Positions 25,283 through 33,272 of a stretch of DNA of 64,000 nucleotides are shown in pieces. The translations under genes and the position numbers were made by a program. Source of the stretch: Oscillibacter valericigenes (GTDB taxonomy: Bacteria; Bacillota; Clostridia; Oscillospirales; Oscillospiraceae); the NCBI RefSeq assembly GCF_016902445.1, contig NZ_JACSNX010000001.1:372001-436000 (forward strand), read 5' to 3'. The notes under the pieces were generated by a model that was not told the origin of the DNA, ran no database searches, and saw only the letters and a list, made by a program, of their open reading frames with translations. Position 1 is the stretch's first letter; each line of letters opens with the position of its first letter.

Positions 25283-28204
25283 TCAAGACCGCTCTTTGAG
25301 GATTTGACTCAGTTCATAGCGGTCTGTAGTGATGAGCTGCTTCTCCAATTTGGAGGCTTTGAACTCAACCGTGATGTGATTGTTATTGGTGGAGATCAGT
25401 CCATTTCCTCGCTCAAAGCGGGTGATATTGGAAATCTCCGCGTCTGTCAGTTTAAGGGCATCCTGGACACGCATAGCTTCATCATCTTCCAGGTTCAAGA
25501 TGATCTTCGTCTTGGCGTTATTGATGATGCCCTTCCCGTATTTCCCACCTTCCAGCGCAAAGAAGTCTGTCAGGTCCTGGGTCGCAGCAATCGCCGCGCC
25601 GCCATATCCGCGGATGATCTTGAAGATCTCCAGGCAGAACTCAGCGGCCATCGTGTTGCTACTGGCGCCGATCAGCTGCCAGATCTCATCTATGAAGATG
25701 GCCTTTTCCTTCGTTCGATCCTCCTTCGCCTTGTCCCAGACGTAGTCGAGTGCGACAAACATACCGACGACAAGCAGGTCGCCAGTGAGCTCAGAGATAT
25801 CGAGGACCGTGTAGGGATTCGACAGGTCCACGTTGGTAGGTTGGTTGAAGGTCTTCGCGGAGCCATGCACCAGGCGGTTCAGGATGTTGCCGAGGCGTTT
25901 TGTCTCAGGAGATTGGATCAGCAGATTATAGACATCCTCAAGCAGAGGCATCTCCCGGTACTGGGAGGGATCATCAGGGTCGATCAGGGACTCATTGTCA
26001 TGCGTGATCCCCTTGAGCGCATATGTTCGGATCAGCGTTTCGTCCAACAGCTGCTTCTCCTCATGGCTCATGTCTGGGATCAGAAGCGAAAAAAAGATAT
26101 GGAGTTGTTGAATTTTCTTGGCCAGAATGGAGTTTTCATTGACGACTCCGTCAATGATTGCGTTGGCTGTCTGATCAACACGCCGGATCTCCATGATGTT
26201 GATGCACTGCCTGGATGCCGGACTGATCGAGATGAACTCGCCTCCGACATTCTTGCAGGCTCTGAGGAACTCATGGCCCTTCAGAGGAGCGATGATGAAT
26301 ACTTGGGTGCCTCTACGCCTCATCCTTAACGCCATCAGTTGCAAGGTAAAGGTCTTGCCTGCTCCGGAGGTTCCGATGATGGCCATATTCGCATTTTTAT
26401 AGACCCGCGAATCGAAGATATCGACGATAACCAAGCTGTTGTTGAACTTGTTGACACCGAGCAAGATCCCGTTCTCATCCGACATCTCATAGCTCGTGAA
26501 GGGGTAGCAGCTTGCTGCGGCAGAAGTAAGCATATTCCGCTTGCCGCGCTCGAACAGTTTCTTATCCAGTTTGCAAAAGGGCATGACTGCGGTCATCGCC
26601 TGCTCCTGACGGAATCGGCATACCCGGAGATCCATGTCCTGGGAGACCATCAGGCGCTTGACCTCAGCGACCCGCCACTCCAGGTTTTCCAAAGTGTCCG
26701 CCGTCACCGTGATGAGAATAACGGCGTAATAGAAATCTTCGTAATTCGCCAGGCCCTGTTTCAAGTAGTACCCGGATCGGATAGCATCCTCGATGTCATC
26801 GTAGTCGGTGTTGGTATCGGAGGTGTCCTTGATCCGGCTGCGGTTGATGCGGATCTGCTGGCCGAGTTTTGTCTGTATGCGCTCTTTCGGCTCCCTCTGG
26901 AAGTAGATGTCAACGTCGATCCCCTCACCGGCGTTGACAAAGATGGATGTCCAGCCGGCAACAACGCGGGGATTATAGCCGTCGGAGGGGATCATGAGGT
27001 AGGAGTGGTACAGTCCATCCATGACGGTATAGCTGCCGTGCTGGAGATCAATGCACTCCGGGGCGATGATCCTCGGAATGGTAAGATCGGCGCCAAGGCC
27101 GTGAGTCAGGTTATAGGCCTCCAACTGCTCGATCCGCTTCTCCAGCGTGGTGTTCTCGCTGGTCTCACGATTGAAAATGGTGTAGAGGACCTCAAGCAGG
27201 AAAGCATTCTCGTCATCGTGGGTCACCACGATATTGTCGCAGTGCAGGAAGTACTGCTTGGCTGTCCTGGCGGCAGTCTCAAGCGTTGACACGATCTCAG
27301 AATACTCGGTTTTGCGGTTGTTGAACGTGGGCTCATATTCGAAGATAATGAGGAACCGGCGGGTAATGGCCTCCCGTGAGCCTATGGTCTTGATCAGGTT
27401 ATAGTAGTCAAGCTGGAGTTCCCTGCACTTCGGGTCCTGTTCTCGTTCCATGTCTCGCTCGATGGCGTTCAGATGCTTACTGATATCCGCCTTCTTCGTG
27501 AGAACTTTGATTTGGATCTTGACCGGACTGATTTTCAGCCAGCTGGCAAATGAAGCGATGATATTTTTCTGTTCACGGACACTCCGAAGCAGGAAGTTGA
27601 TGGGCTCAACCTCCAGGATTTTGATGTATCTGCCATCTTTCATATGAACGATGCCGTTTTGGATGTCCAGGACCGGGATCATGTCCTCGGTGGTATTCTC
27701 ACGCCGGCTCCGCCGTTTTGGCTGCACTGTGCGGTTTCTCGTCGCCGCTTTGGGCGGAGCATGGCGGCGAGGCCTCCTTGCCTTAGTACGCATGGGATGC
27801 TGTTTGAGTGTGATGCCCAACTGCTCAGGAGGGCGATGCTCAGGCGGTGATCTTCGGAGTACGGCAGATGGCTTTTCCGGCTCCTGCTTCGCGGGAGTAT
27901 CGGAGCGATAGAGGACTCTCCGATTGCACAGCCACTTGAACCAGTTGATGACGAACTCGCTCAGGGAATCACCCTCAATGCCTACGACGCCGAACACACC
28001 AAGCGGCAAAGTGATGAGGCATAAGATTATCACCCGGGCGGTCAAAGAGATGCCGAGGTTAATGATGGGAAGGCCGGTAAGTAAAACGAGTGCGCAAGCT
28101 TCAATCGCATTGCGCACCCGAATCATGCCTCCGAATAGCCGGCCACTTGTGAGGAAGTTGCCTGGGATATAATAGATATCCCTTTCTTCTTTTCCATTAC
28201 TCAT
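25283..28204 (-). CDS. virB4: VirB4-type conjugation ATPase fused to a PrgI-like N-terminal membrane part
   Basis: 973 residues. Residues 1-100 hold YYIPGNFLTSGRLFGGM and two membrane helices (about 35-52 and 56-75), resembling the separate PrgI protein of Gram-positive transfer systems. Residues 105-170 are a Pro/Arg/Lys-rich linker. The VirB4/TraC domain follows from about 175, with Walker A GTSGAGKT at 611-618, Walker B KAIFIDEIWQ further on, and GYGGAAIAATQD before the C-terminal region. It powers assembly of the mating channel. Most related elements encode PrgI and VirB4 separately, so this is a fusion. Confidence 0.93.
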   Translation of the reverse strand: MSNGKEERDIYYIPGNFLTSGRLFGGMIRVRNAIEACALVLLTGLPIINLGISLTARVIILCLITLPLGVFGVVGIEGDSLSEFVINWFKWLCNRRVLYRSDTPAKQEPEKPSAVLRRSPPEHRPPEQLGITLKQHPMRTKARRPRRHAPPKAATRNRTVQPKRRSRRENTTEDMIPVLDIQNGIVHMKDGRYIKILEVEPINFLLRSVREQKNIIASFASWLKISPVKIQIKVLTKKADISKHLNAIERDMEREQDPKCRELQLDYYNLIKTIGSREAITRRFLIIFEYEPTFNNRKTEYSEIVSTLETAARTAKQYFLHCDNIVVTHDDENAFLLEVLYTIFNRETSENTTLEKRIEQLEAYNLTHGLGADLTIPRIIAPECIDLQHGSYTVMDGLYHSYLMIPSDGYNPRVVAGWTSIFVNAGEGIDVDIYFQREPKERIQTKLGQQIRINRSRIKDTSDTNTDYDDIEDAIRSGYYLKQGLANYEDFYYAVILITVTADTLENLEWRVAEVKRLMVSQDMDLRVCRFRQEQAMTAVMPFCKLDKKLFERGKRNMLTSAAASCYPFTSYEMSDENGILLGVNKFNNSLVIVDIFDSRVYKNANMAIIGTSGAGKTFTLQLMALRMRRRGTQVFIIAPLKGHEFLRACKNVGGEFISISPASRQCINIMEIRRVDQTANAIIDGVVNENSILAKKIQQLHIFFSLLIPDMSHEEKQLLDETLIRTYALKGITHDNESLIDPDDPSQYREMPLLEDVYNLLIQSPETKRLGNILNRLVHGSAKTFNQPTNVDLSNPYTVLDISELTGDLLVVGMFVALDYVWDKAKEDRTKEKAIFIDEIWQLIGASSNTMAAEFCLEIFKIIRGYGGAAIAATQDLTDFFALEGGKYGKGIINNAKTKIILNLEDDEAMRVQDALKLTDAEISNITRFERGNGLISTNNNHITVEFKASKLEKQLITTDRYELSQILKERS

Positions 28205-28541
28205 TTACTACATAACCTCGAATCTGGCCGGGACTGGCGTCAAAAAAGCGGCGGTTCCACACTTTTGCGGCCGCATCCAGTGAAGCGTAGATACCAGTTG
28301 CCGGCATGATGCAAAGACCATTGCGGCACCGGATGGAATAGCCGGCACGGGAGTGGATAGCAAACGGCTGACGGCCGCAGAAGGGACATGATGCCAATCC
28401 GGCGATTTTTGCCCTCTGCCTGCGGATCTCTGTCAGGCGCCTGTTTCGGGTATCTTCGTCCCAGCCGCAGGAACTGCAGCCATTGCGGTTTCCGCAATTG
28501 ACCATCTTGTTGTTTTTGCATCCATACTCATTGCGTTCCAT
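28197..28541 (-). CDS. Zinc-finger protein, Lar-like (114 aa)
   Basis: Start ATG 28541 with GGAGGT seven bases upstream. The C-terminal part carries CPFCGRQPF, then about 17 residues later CRNGLC, then the A-A-x-x-WN-R pattern (AAAKVWNRR), which is the layout of Lar-family (restriction-alleviation-like) zinc fingers. A second Cys cluster near the N-terminus (CGNRNGCSSCGW) is extra. It overlaps the virB4 start by 8 bases. Lar of phage Rac modulates type I restriction. A role in protecting incoming DNA would suit a conjugative element, but this is inference. Confidence 0.75.
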   Translation of the reverse strand: MERNEYGCKNNKMVNCGNRNGCSSCGWDEDTRNRRLTEIRRQRAKIAGLASCPFCGRQPFAIHSRAGYSIRCRNGLCIMPATGIYASLDAAAKVWNRRFFDASPGQIRGYVVNE

Positions 28542-28554
28542 AAATACCTCCATT

Positions 28555-29901
28555 TCAGCCGATGATCCAAAACGGGCCGCCAGCACTGGCATAACCTGCC
28601 TCATCAAGGATAATGGACAGGTCCCACTCCTTGTTGGATCTCTGATAACTTGCAGGGTCTGCGACCAGGATCTTGCCTTCCGAAGTCACACCCCGGAGGA
28701 CGATGAAATGACCGGAGGACGTAAAATGTCCCTTGGCCATGAGCGCCACAACCAATTTCCCGTCCGCAAGGGCATCAACTATCCTCTGGGGCTCAGAGGG
28801 GGTACAGCCTTCGCAGGCGAGGCCCCAGGCCTTTGCAGCACCAGGGATCAGGGAGTGGTAAGAGCCAGACTTGCTGCACCAGTAGCCGTTTTCATAGGCC
28901 CACTGCGCCATGTGAGGCGGGTCAACAGTGTCGGACGTCAGGCTGGAGACTACGATCGACATAGCGGTGGGACCGCACGCATAGCCGCCGATGTTGTCGG
29001 TGCCATAGGGCTCGTCCTTCCATCGCTCATCTAACTGGTTATAGTAAACAACCTGGGTCTCGCCGTCTGTGAATACCACGCCGTCGTATGAAAGACCCAT
29101 TGCGGAGAACTCAGTATCTGATAGTACCTGATAAGAGCCATCAGAGAGGAACACCGAGAGGTTTTCCGCATAGTTGTCCGCAAGGTCCTTCTGATCTTCA
29201 CTCAACGCAAAGACATGGTCTGCGAAATACCACTCCCCGTTGTAGGTGACTGTATAGACTCGGACAGTGATTGTTGTCTCCTCAGCCTCTTCAGAACTGG
29301 AATCAGAGCTGGAGTCAGCTTCGACTGTTCTGGTCTCGTCCTTGTAGGTGAAGGAGTAGAGCTGATCGACATGCTGACGCAAAACAGCTTCCAGGTCAGA
29401 CTGGGAAATGGACTCCACGTCCGTGTCTTTGCTTGCGCAGTACATTGATATGAACTGGTTGGCATTGAACAGGACATCTGCCCCATAGGGGTTATTCACC
29501 TCTTTTTCGTCACAGCCAGACGCGGCAAAATCGGCATCGATCCTGGCAAGGACATCAGTCAAGCCTTCCGATAAAATCGTGCTGATGCCCGTGTTCAGGC
29601 TTACCATGTTGGCAGAGAGGACCGTGTCATCCACGATTGCATTTGGCTCATCGGTTCCAATTCCAAATAAGGAGCCGAAAATGACCACAGGGAGCATCAG
29701 TACGATCAGGACTGGCAGAAGGAGCAGGATCGCGATGCCGGCGATCCACTTCTTTGACTCCTTTGCAGCAGCGAGGGCTGCCCCGTGCGCTCCGCCGGTA
29801 GCAGCCCCCTTTGCAATATTTGCGATGGCTTTTCCCGTCTTTGCCGCTCCCCGTGCGGAGGCGGCAGACGACTCACCGCTTGTTCTCTGTTCTTCAGGCA
29901 T
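28555..29901 (-). CDS. Membrane-anchored C39-like peptidase domain protein of the transfer operon
   Basis: 448 residues. An Ala/Gly-rich cytoplasmic N-terminus (about 1-50) is followed by a membrane helix (WIAGIAILLLLPVLIVLMLPVVIFGSLF split, about 52-78), an extracellular Ser/Glu-rich stalk (SSSDSSSEEAEE), and a C39-type papain-like domain in the last 170 residues: YYNQLDERW, catalytic Cys in GYACGPTAMS, catalytic His in SGHFIVLRG and Asp in LVADPAS. Similar proteins act as wall-modifying enzymes in Gram-positive conjugation, where VirB1 hydrolases act in Gram-negatives. The TGATG overlap couples it to the next gene. Confidence 0.85.
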   Translation of the reverse strand: MPEEQRTSGESSAASARGAAKTGKAIANIAKGAATGGAHGAALAAAKESKKWIAGIAILLLLPVLIVLMLPVVIFGSLFGIGTDEPNAIVDDTVLSANMVSLNTGISTILSEGLTDVLARIDADFAASGCDEKEVNNPYGADVLFNANQFISMYCASKDTDVESISQSDLEAVLRQHVDQLYSFTYKDETRTVEADSSSDSSSEEAEETTITVRVYTVTYNGEWYFADHVFALSEDQKDLADNYAENLSVFLSDGSYQVLSDTEFSAMGLSYDGVVFTDGETQVVYYNQLDERWKDEPYGTDNIGGYACGPTAMSIVVSSLTSDTVDPPHMAQWAYENGYWCSKSGSYHSLIPGAAKAWGLACEGCTPSEPQRIVDALADGKLVVALMAKGHFTSSGHFIVLRGVTSEGKILVADPASYQRSNKEWDLSIILDEAGYASAGGPFWIIG

Positions 29902-31109
29902 CAGACACGATCCTTTCTCTTCGGGATTTGGGGCATCTGCTCCACGATTTTCTCATTGTATTTGATTTTCCCGGAGGCATCCTCATAGGGCGTTTTCTGA
30001 ACAGTCGGCTGGGCGTACTGCTTGTACCAGCTCTCTCCATCAACTGTCTTGACGACCTCGTAAGGGCCGCTGGGGACCATGTACTGCGAGGCGTTATACA
30101 TGGCAAATTGACGTTCCTCGCCTCCGCCAGCCGGAGTCTCATAGCCCGTTATGCGGCCGCCGCCAATCTCAACGTCACGAAATGTCGGGGGCTGAGAGGG
30201 GATCGGAGCACCTTCTGCTGCAGGGGCTGGTGCCGCTCCAGGAACGGCCTCAGTGGTTTTTTCAACTGCCTCATGTCCCACTTTCGGGCTGGATGGGATC
30301 GTGTTGGGACTTTGGCCCGGAATGGAAGCCCCGCCGGCGGACCCTCCATCCTGTGTGATGGTGACTTCGCCGTCTTCTCCGATACTGGGGTCGAGTTCTT
30401 CTCCAATGACCGTCGCTGCGGCAACTTCTCCTACGGGCGCTGTGGGTACCGCTCCACTACCATCAGTTGCCACCGAGCCGTATCCAAGGTAGTTGGTGAG
30501 TGCCTGGGCGGCCTGCTCACCTTTGATGGAGCCGACTGACGCGATATTGCCGGTGGCAACGGCGCCAACGACCTCATTGGCAAACTTCCCTCCGGACGCC
30601 ATGCTGGAGCCAAACATCGCTCCACCGATGACACTTCCAAGTCCGGAGCCAGTTCCTGTTGCACTCCCAGCTGCGGCATTGCCGGCGGCACGCTTGGCGA
30701 CTCCGACAAGTCCGCCGCCAGACCCTACGAAAGCCTGACCTGCAGCCTGCCTCGTTGTACTATTAGAACTTGCATGAGAACGGTTAAAGATGTTCCCGGC
30801 AGCTCCACTAAGCCCGCTTGCGGCGGCGCCGATCGCTCTGCCTGCAATCAGCAGTTCTGTCAGCATGCTTCCGCCAGTGCGCCCGACATTGACTCCGAGC
30901 CCGGCGAGGAAGCTGTCGATCTTCTGACTGATTTTCAAAAAGGCCACCGCGCAGAGGAACCAGAGAAAGATGTTCCCGGCGACAGCCTCGTTGCTGGACG
31001 CGGCGATGGCGTTCTCCACTTCCGACTCTTCAATGGCAAATGCCGGCGTGCAGAGTACGAGAGATAGAGCCATAACCGCGCCGCTGACTTTAAGGATGTT
31101 TCTTTTCAT
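29901..31109 (-). CDS. Gly/Ala/Ser-rich membrane protein of the transfer operon (402 aa)
   Basis: Signal-like N-terminus (MKRNILKVSGAVMALSLVLCTPAFA), a second hydrophobic helix (AVAGNIFLWFLCAVAFLKIS) at about 42-62, then a long low-complexity Gly/Ala/Ser region (about 70-240) and a Pro-rich stretch (APAPAAEGAPIPSQPP). The C-terminal 80 residues are more ordered (ITGYETPAGGGEERQF). It stands between the VirB6-like gene and the C39-type gene, a position often occupied by a channel component or a scaffold that spans the wall. No domain name is assigned. GGAGG precedes the ATG. Confidence 0.75.
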   Translation of the reverse strand: MKRNILKVSGAVMALSLVLCTPAFAIEESEVENAIAASSNEAVAGNIFLWFLCAVAFLKISQKIDSFLAGLGVNVGRTGGSMLTELLIAGRAIGAAASGLSGAAGNIFNRSHASSNSTTRQAAGQAFVGSGGGLVGVAKRAAGNAAAGSATGTGSGLGSVIGGAMFGSSMASGGKFANEVVGAVATGNIASVGSIKGEQAAQALTNYLGYGSVATDGSGAVPTAPVGEVAAATVIGEELDPSIGEDGEVTITQDGGSAGGASIPGQSPNTIPSSPKVGHEAVEKTTEAVPGAAPAPAAEGAPIPSQPPTFRDVEIGGGRITGYETPAGGGEERQFAMYNASQYMVPSGPYEVVKTVDGESWYKQYAQPTVQKTPYEDASGKIKYNEKIVEQMPQIPKRKDRV

Positions 31110-31136
31110 TCAAGCCTCCAATCTGATTTGGCCGGC

Positions 31137-31847
31137 CTAAAGGGAAAGCGGGTTTGCGATGAAGTTCCCGACCATGGAGACAAAGAGCCTGAGGCACCAG
31201 GCATTCATCACGAGCAGGAACAGTTGGCCTCCGAGCATGCGGCACCATGCACTGAAAATATTGGAGGTGCTCTCGGAAGCACCGGTGGCAAACGCCACCG
31301 GCGCCGTGAAAACCAGCACGCCGACCATGATGTACCTCTCAGCTGCTTCAAACAGCAATTTGATGTAGTTCCAGGCCACGATGATCGTGAGGATCAGGAC
31401 GATCAAGGTCACAGATCCCGATGCCAGGCAGCCGACAATGACCGTCAGCACGCTCGCGAAATTCGCAAACTCGATGGGCGGAAGAGAAGCGTCAACGACC
31501 CAAGTGTACGGCGTGCCGGCAAATTGGAGGATGAGTGCCAGGATTTGGTCCGAAAAATAGGCCAGGAACAAAAAGAGGATCGACCGAAGGAGCAGTTTAC
31601 CGGGGTCCTCCGCACTGAGGCCGATACCTGCGCCATAGTTCTTGAACAATTGCCAGACCAGGTTGAGCAGTATGAACCCAATTCCAATCGCCACGAAGAT
31701 GTCGTACATCGTCTCCGCAGCAGGGAAATACCGAAGGAATACGGACATATCACAGCCTAATGCACCGAGCACGGCACCAGTCGTGAGGTCCAACAGGTTC
31801 ATGATCTGCTCAGCGATCCAGCCGACAATGCTGTCAAGGATGCCCAT
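31137..31847 (-). CDS. VirB6/TrbL-like multispanning membrane protein
   Basis: 236 residues with about five or six membrane helices, for example IFVAIGIGFILLNLVWQLF, LLLRSILFLFLAYFSDQIL, VTLIVLILTIIVAWNYIKLL and YIMVGVLVFTAPVAFATGAS. The latter, with the following SAWCRMLGGQLFLLVMNAW, is the conserved core of VirB6/TrbL proteins. It forms the inner-membrane channel platform of the mating apparatus. It lies directly downstream of the small membrane protein and the VirB2-like gene, as in other Gram-positive transfer operons. GGAGGTGTT is upstream of ATG 31847. Confidence 0.87.
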   Translation of the reverse strand: MGILDSIVGWIAEQIMNLLDLTTGAVLGALGCDMSVFLRYFPAAETMYDIFVAIGIGFILLNLVWQLFKNYGAGIGLSAEDPGKLLLRSILFLFLAYFSDQILALILQFAGTPYTWVVDASLPPIEFANFASVLTVIVGCLASGSVTLIVLILTIIVAWNYIKLLFEAAERYIMVGVLVFTAPVAFATGASESTSNIFSAWCRMLGGQLFLLVMNAWCLRLFVSMVGNFIANPLSL

Positions 31848-31868
31848 GTGAACACCTCCTGGCAGCCA

Positions 31869-31985
31869 TCATTCCCAGAGATCCTTGTCGCTTCGAGGAT
31901 CGATGGGGATCATGCTGGCGGCAGCAAGACACAGGAAGACCCCGGTAATAACGCCGCCGATCAAGCAAAGCATATTTTTCTTCAT
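31869..31985 (-). CDS. Tiny membrane protein (38 aa) in the transfer operon
   Basis: A complete 38-codon gene: ATG 31985, with AAAGGA 7 bases upstream, and TGA at 31869. The product is MKKNML, then a single hydrophobic helix (CLIGGVITGVFLCLAAAS), then a short polar tail (MIPIDPRSDKDLWE). It fills the gap between the VirB2-like and VirB6-like genes exactly. Its size and helix resemble very small transfer-operon proteins (DUF3789-like), but I cannot assign a family. It may be an accessory subunit of the channel. Confidence 0.7.
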   Translation of the reverse strand: MKKNMLCLIGGVITGVFLCLAAASMIPIDPRSDKDLWE

Positions 31986-32005
31986 CTGTTAGTCCTTTCT
32001 CCGCT

Positions 32006-32407
32006 TCAGGTAGTTGTGGGGGACCAGGTGCCGCCGCTGAAGAAAGGCGTAACGTACGCCATAATAAAGCCCAGGCCGTTGAGGATCGCCCAGGTGATGA
32101 TGATCCGCTTGAGCCAGGCTCTGGATTCATCCACCGTTCTGCCCGAACGAGAGAAGTTCATCAGCAAAAGAGCGATACTGGCGGTCACGATGGCGGCAAT
32201 GGTAGAGATGCCGAGGATCTGGGTGTAGACATCCTGCATGATCTCAGATGCTTTGGTCCAGATCGTATCACCAGCGGCGTGCGCCTGGAGCGGAGTAGCG
32301 GCGACAGCAGTTGGGATTAGAAACGCAGTATAGAGCGCCCGTCCGACATTGACGTCCTGCACCTTTTTCCGAATCCGCTCCGTCACGGCGTTGATTTTGG
32401 TGTGCAT
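32006..32407 (-). CDS. VirB2/TrbC-like pilin (133 aa)
   Basis: Signal-like segment with an A-x-A cleavage site (ALYTAFLIPTAVAATPLQAHAAGD) at about residue 45, followed by two hydrophobic helices (ILGISTIAAIVTASIALLLMNF and WLKRIIITWAILNGLGFIMAYV) separated by a basic loop, and a short C-terminal tail. This is the VirB2/TrbC pilin layout and a normal length. First real gene of the transfer operon; start ATG 32407 has AAGGAGG 11 bases upstream, which overlaps the stop of an upstream 38-codon leader frame. Confidence 0.8.
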   Translation of the reverse strand: MHTKINAVTERIRKKVQDVNVGRALYTAFLIPTAVAATPLQAHAAGDTIWTKASEIMQDVYTQILGISTIAAIVTASIALLLMNFSRSGRTVDESRAWLKRIIITWAILNGLGFIMAYVTPFFSGGTWSPTTT

Positions 32408-32424
32408 GGTGCGATTTGCCTCCT

Positions 32425-32541
32425 TTACGTTGAAGATTGCCGAAAATGCAAAATGGCCCAGACAGAAAGCGTGACAGTGCGATCAGCCTTCTGCCTGGGC
32501 CATTTCAGCCAGCAAAAAAGCCACCTGATAGGTGGCGTCAT
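32425..32541 (-). CDS. Candidate 38-codon leader peptide of the transfer operon
   Basis: An open frame from ATG 32541 to TAA at 32425, beginning MTPPIRWLFCWLKWPR and containing four Trp. AAAGG lies 5 bases before the ATG, a weak to moderate site. It starts about 22 bases after the predicted transcription start and overlaps both hairpins of the leader. Its stop codon TAA overlaps the AAGGAGG of the VirB2-like gene, so termination of leader translation would place a ribosome next to that site. Translation is not proven. The arrangement is that of a transcription-attenuation leader. Confidence 0.45.
   Translation of the reverse strand: MTPPIRWLFCWLKWPRQKADRTVTLSVWAILHFRQSST
32451..32505 (-). 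terminator. Second leader hairpin of the transfer operon
   Basis: 19-base arms (aaatggcccag.. at 32451-32469 and 32487-32505) that match at 17 positions around a loop of 17 bases. On the minus strand it is followed by an interrupted T run (TTTTGCATTTTC). It may be a second, weaker terminator or an anti-terminator structure. Confidence 0.45.
32514..32536 (-). terminator. Intrinsic terminator within the transfer-operon leader
   Basis: Perfect 7-bp stem (gccacct/aggtggc) with 3-base loop and six T residues on the minus strand. It sits only about 30-50 bases downstream of the predicted start of the transfer-operon transcript, so it would act as an attenuator, not as the end of another operon. 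Confidence 0.65.
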
Positions 32542-32569
32542 GGAAGCCTTTGCAATTTTCGACGGTAAA

Positions 32570-32598
32570 ATCATATCACAATGTAACTCTAATAGCAA
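32570..32598 (-). promoter_or_regulatory. Promoter of the transfer operon
   Basis: On the minus strand TTGCTA, a 17-base spacer and TATGAT (with TG one base before the -10). Predicted start near 32563. It is the only convincing promoter between the regulator gene and the VirB2-like gene. Confidence 0.6.
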
Positions 32599-32637
32599 TT
32601 CAAGAGCCGTATAAGTTTCCTATATCTTTCGTCTAAC

Positions 32638-33258
32638 TCAATCCGGCAGAAACTGCTTGATGATCTCGATGCAGTCCCGTGCGGTATAACCCCACAGAAT
32701 TCGGTCGATTGCGTGGATGGCCGCATTCAGGTAATTGTGGTATGAGGCGATGGACATCGGGAAGCCCATGGAATCCAGCTTATCAATGATGTCCTCCCGG
32801 CGTCTGGGCTTACTGGGGGTGAAGTAAGTCTCGTACAGGATCTGGTACATCAGTTCTCCCCGGTCGGGATCTTTTCTCACGGAATCCAGAGCAGTCTTGA
32901 TGATTTCCAGCATGGATTTGCTGCGGATCACGCTCTGGGCATATGCTTCCAGCTTTGTGTTGCTCAGATCGACCCCTGCAAGTTCGGCATTGACCTCCAG
33001 AGTGGAGAGACGAGTACCATGCTCCATCTCCATCCGAAGGTTCAGCTCCGACTCGGAGATCTCCACAGCATAGGCGACTCGGCGGTATTGCTTGAGCAGG
33101 TACTTGGTGTTGTGGGTATTATCAATCGGCTGACGGGCAGTCGTCTTCCCCTCCAGCTTTTCCACACCGACGTTCAGGCCTGTGGAGATCTCATCCCGTT
33201 TGACCTCTTTTTCTATGGCAAGCGCCGGCCGAAGGGTGCGCTTGGTTTTATTCGGCAT
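32638..33258 (-). CDS. Phage-type transcription regulator-like protein (206 aa), ArpU/RinA/sigma-like
   Basis: Start ATG 33258 with GAGGAG 8 bases upstream. The N-terminus is basic (MPNKTKRTLRPALA). The C-terminal 80 residues, YQILYETYFTPSKPRRREDI, then SIASYHNYLNAAIHAIDRILWG, resemble the sigma-region-4-like helix-turn-helix of phage late-gene activators (ArpU/RinA type): a tyrosine-rich helix, then a recognition helix and a terminal LWG. It lies directly upstream of the transfer operon and is the obvious candidate to control it. The family match is tentative. It is 15 bases downstream of the next regulator-like gene. Confidence 0.6.
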   Translation of the reverse strand: MPNKTKRTLRPALAIEKEVKRDEISTGLNVGVEKLEGKTTARQPIDNTHNTKYLLKQYRRVAYAVEISESELNLRMEMEHGTRLSTLEVNAELAGVDLSNTKLEAYAQSVIRSKSMLEIIKTALDSVRKDPDRGELMYQILYETYFTPSKPRRREDIIDKLDSMGFPMSIASYHNYLNAAIHAIDRILWGYTARDCIEIIKQFLPD

Positions 33259-33272
33259 AATATCCGCTCCTC

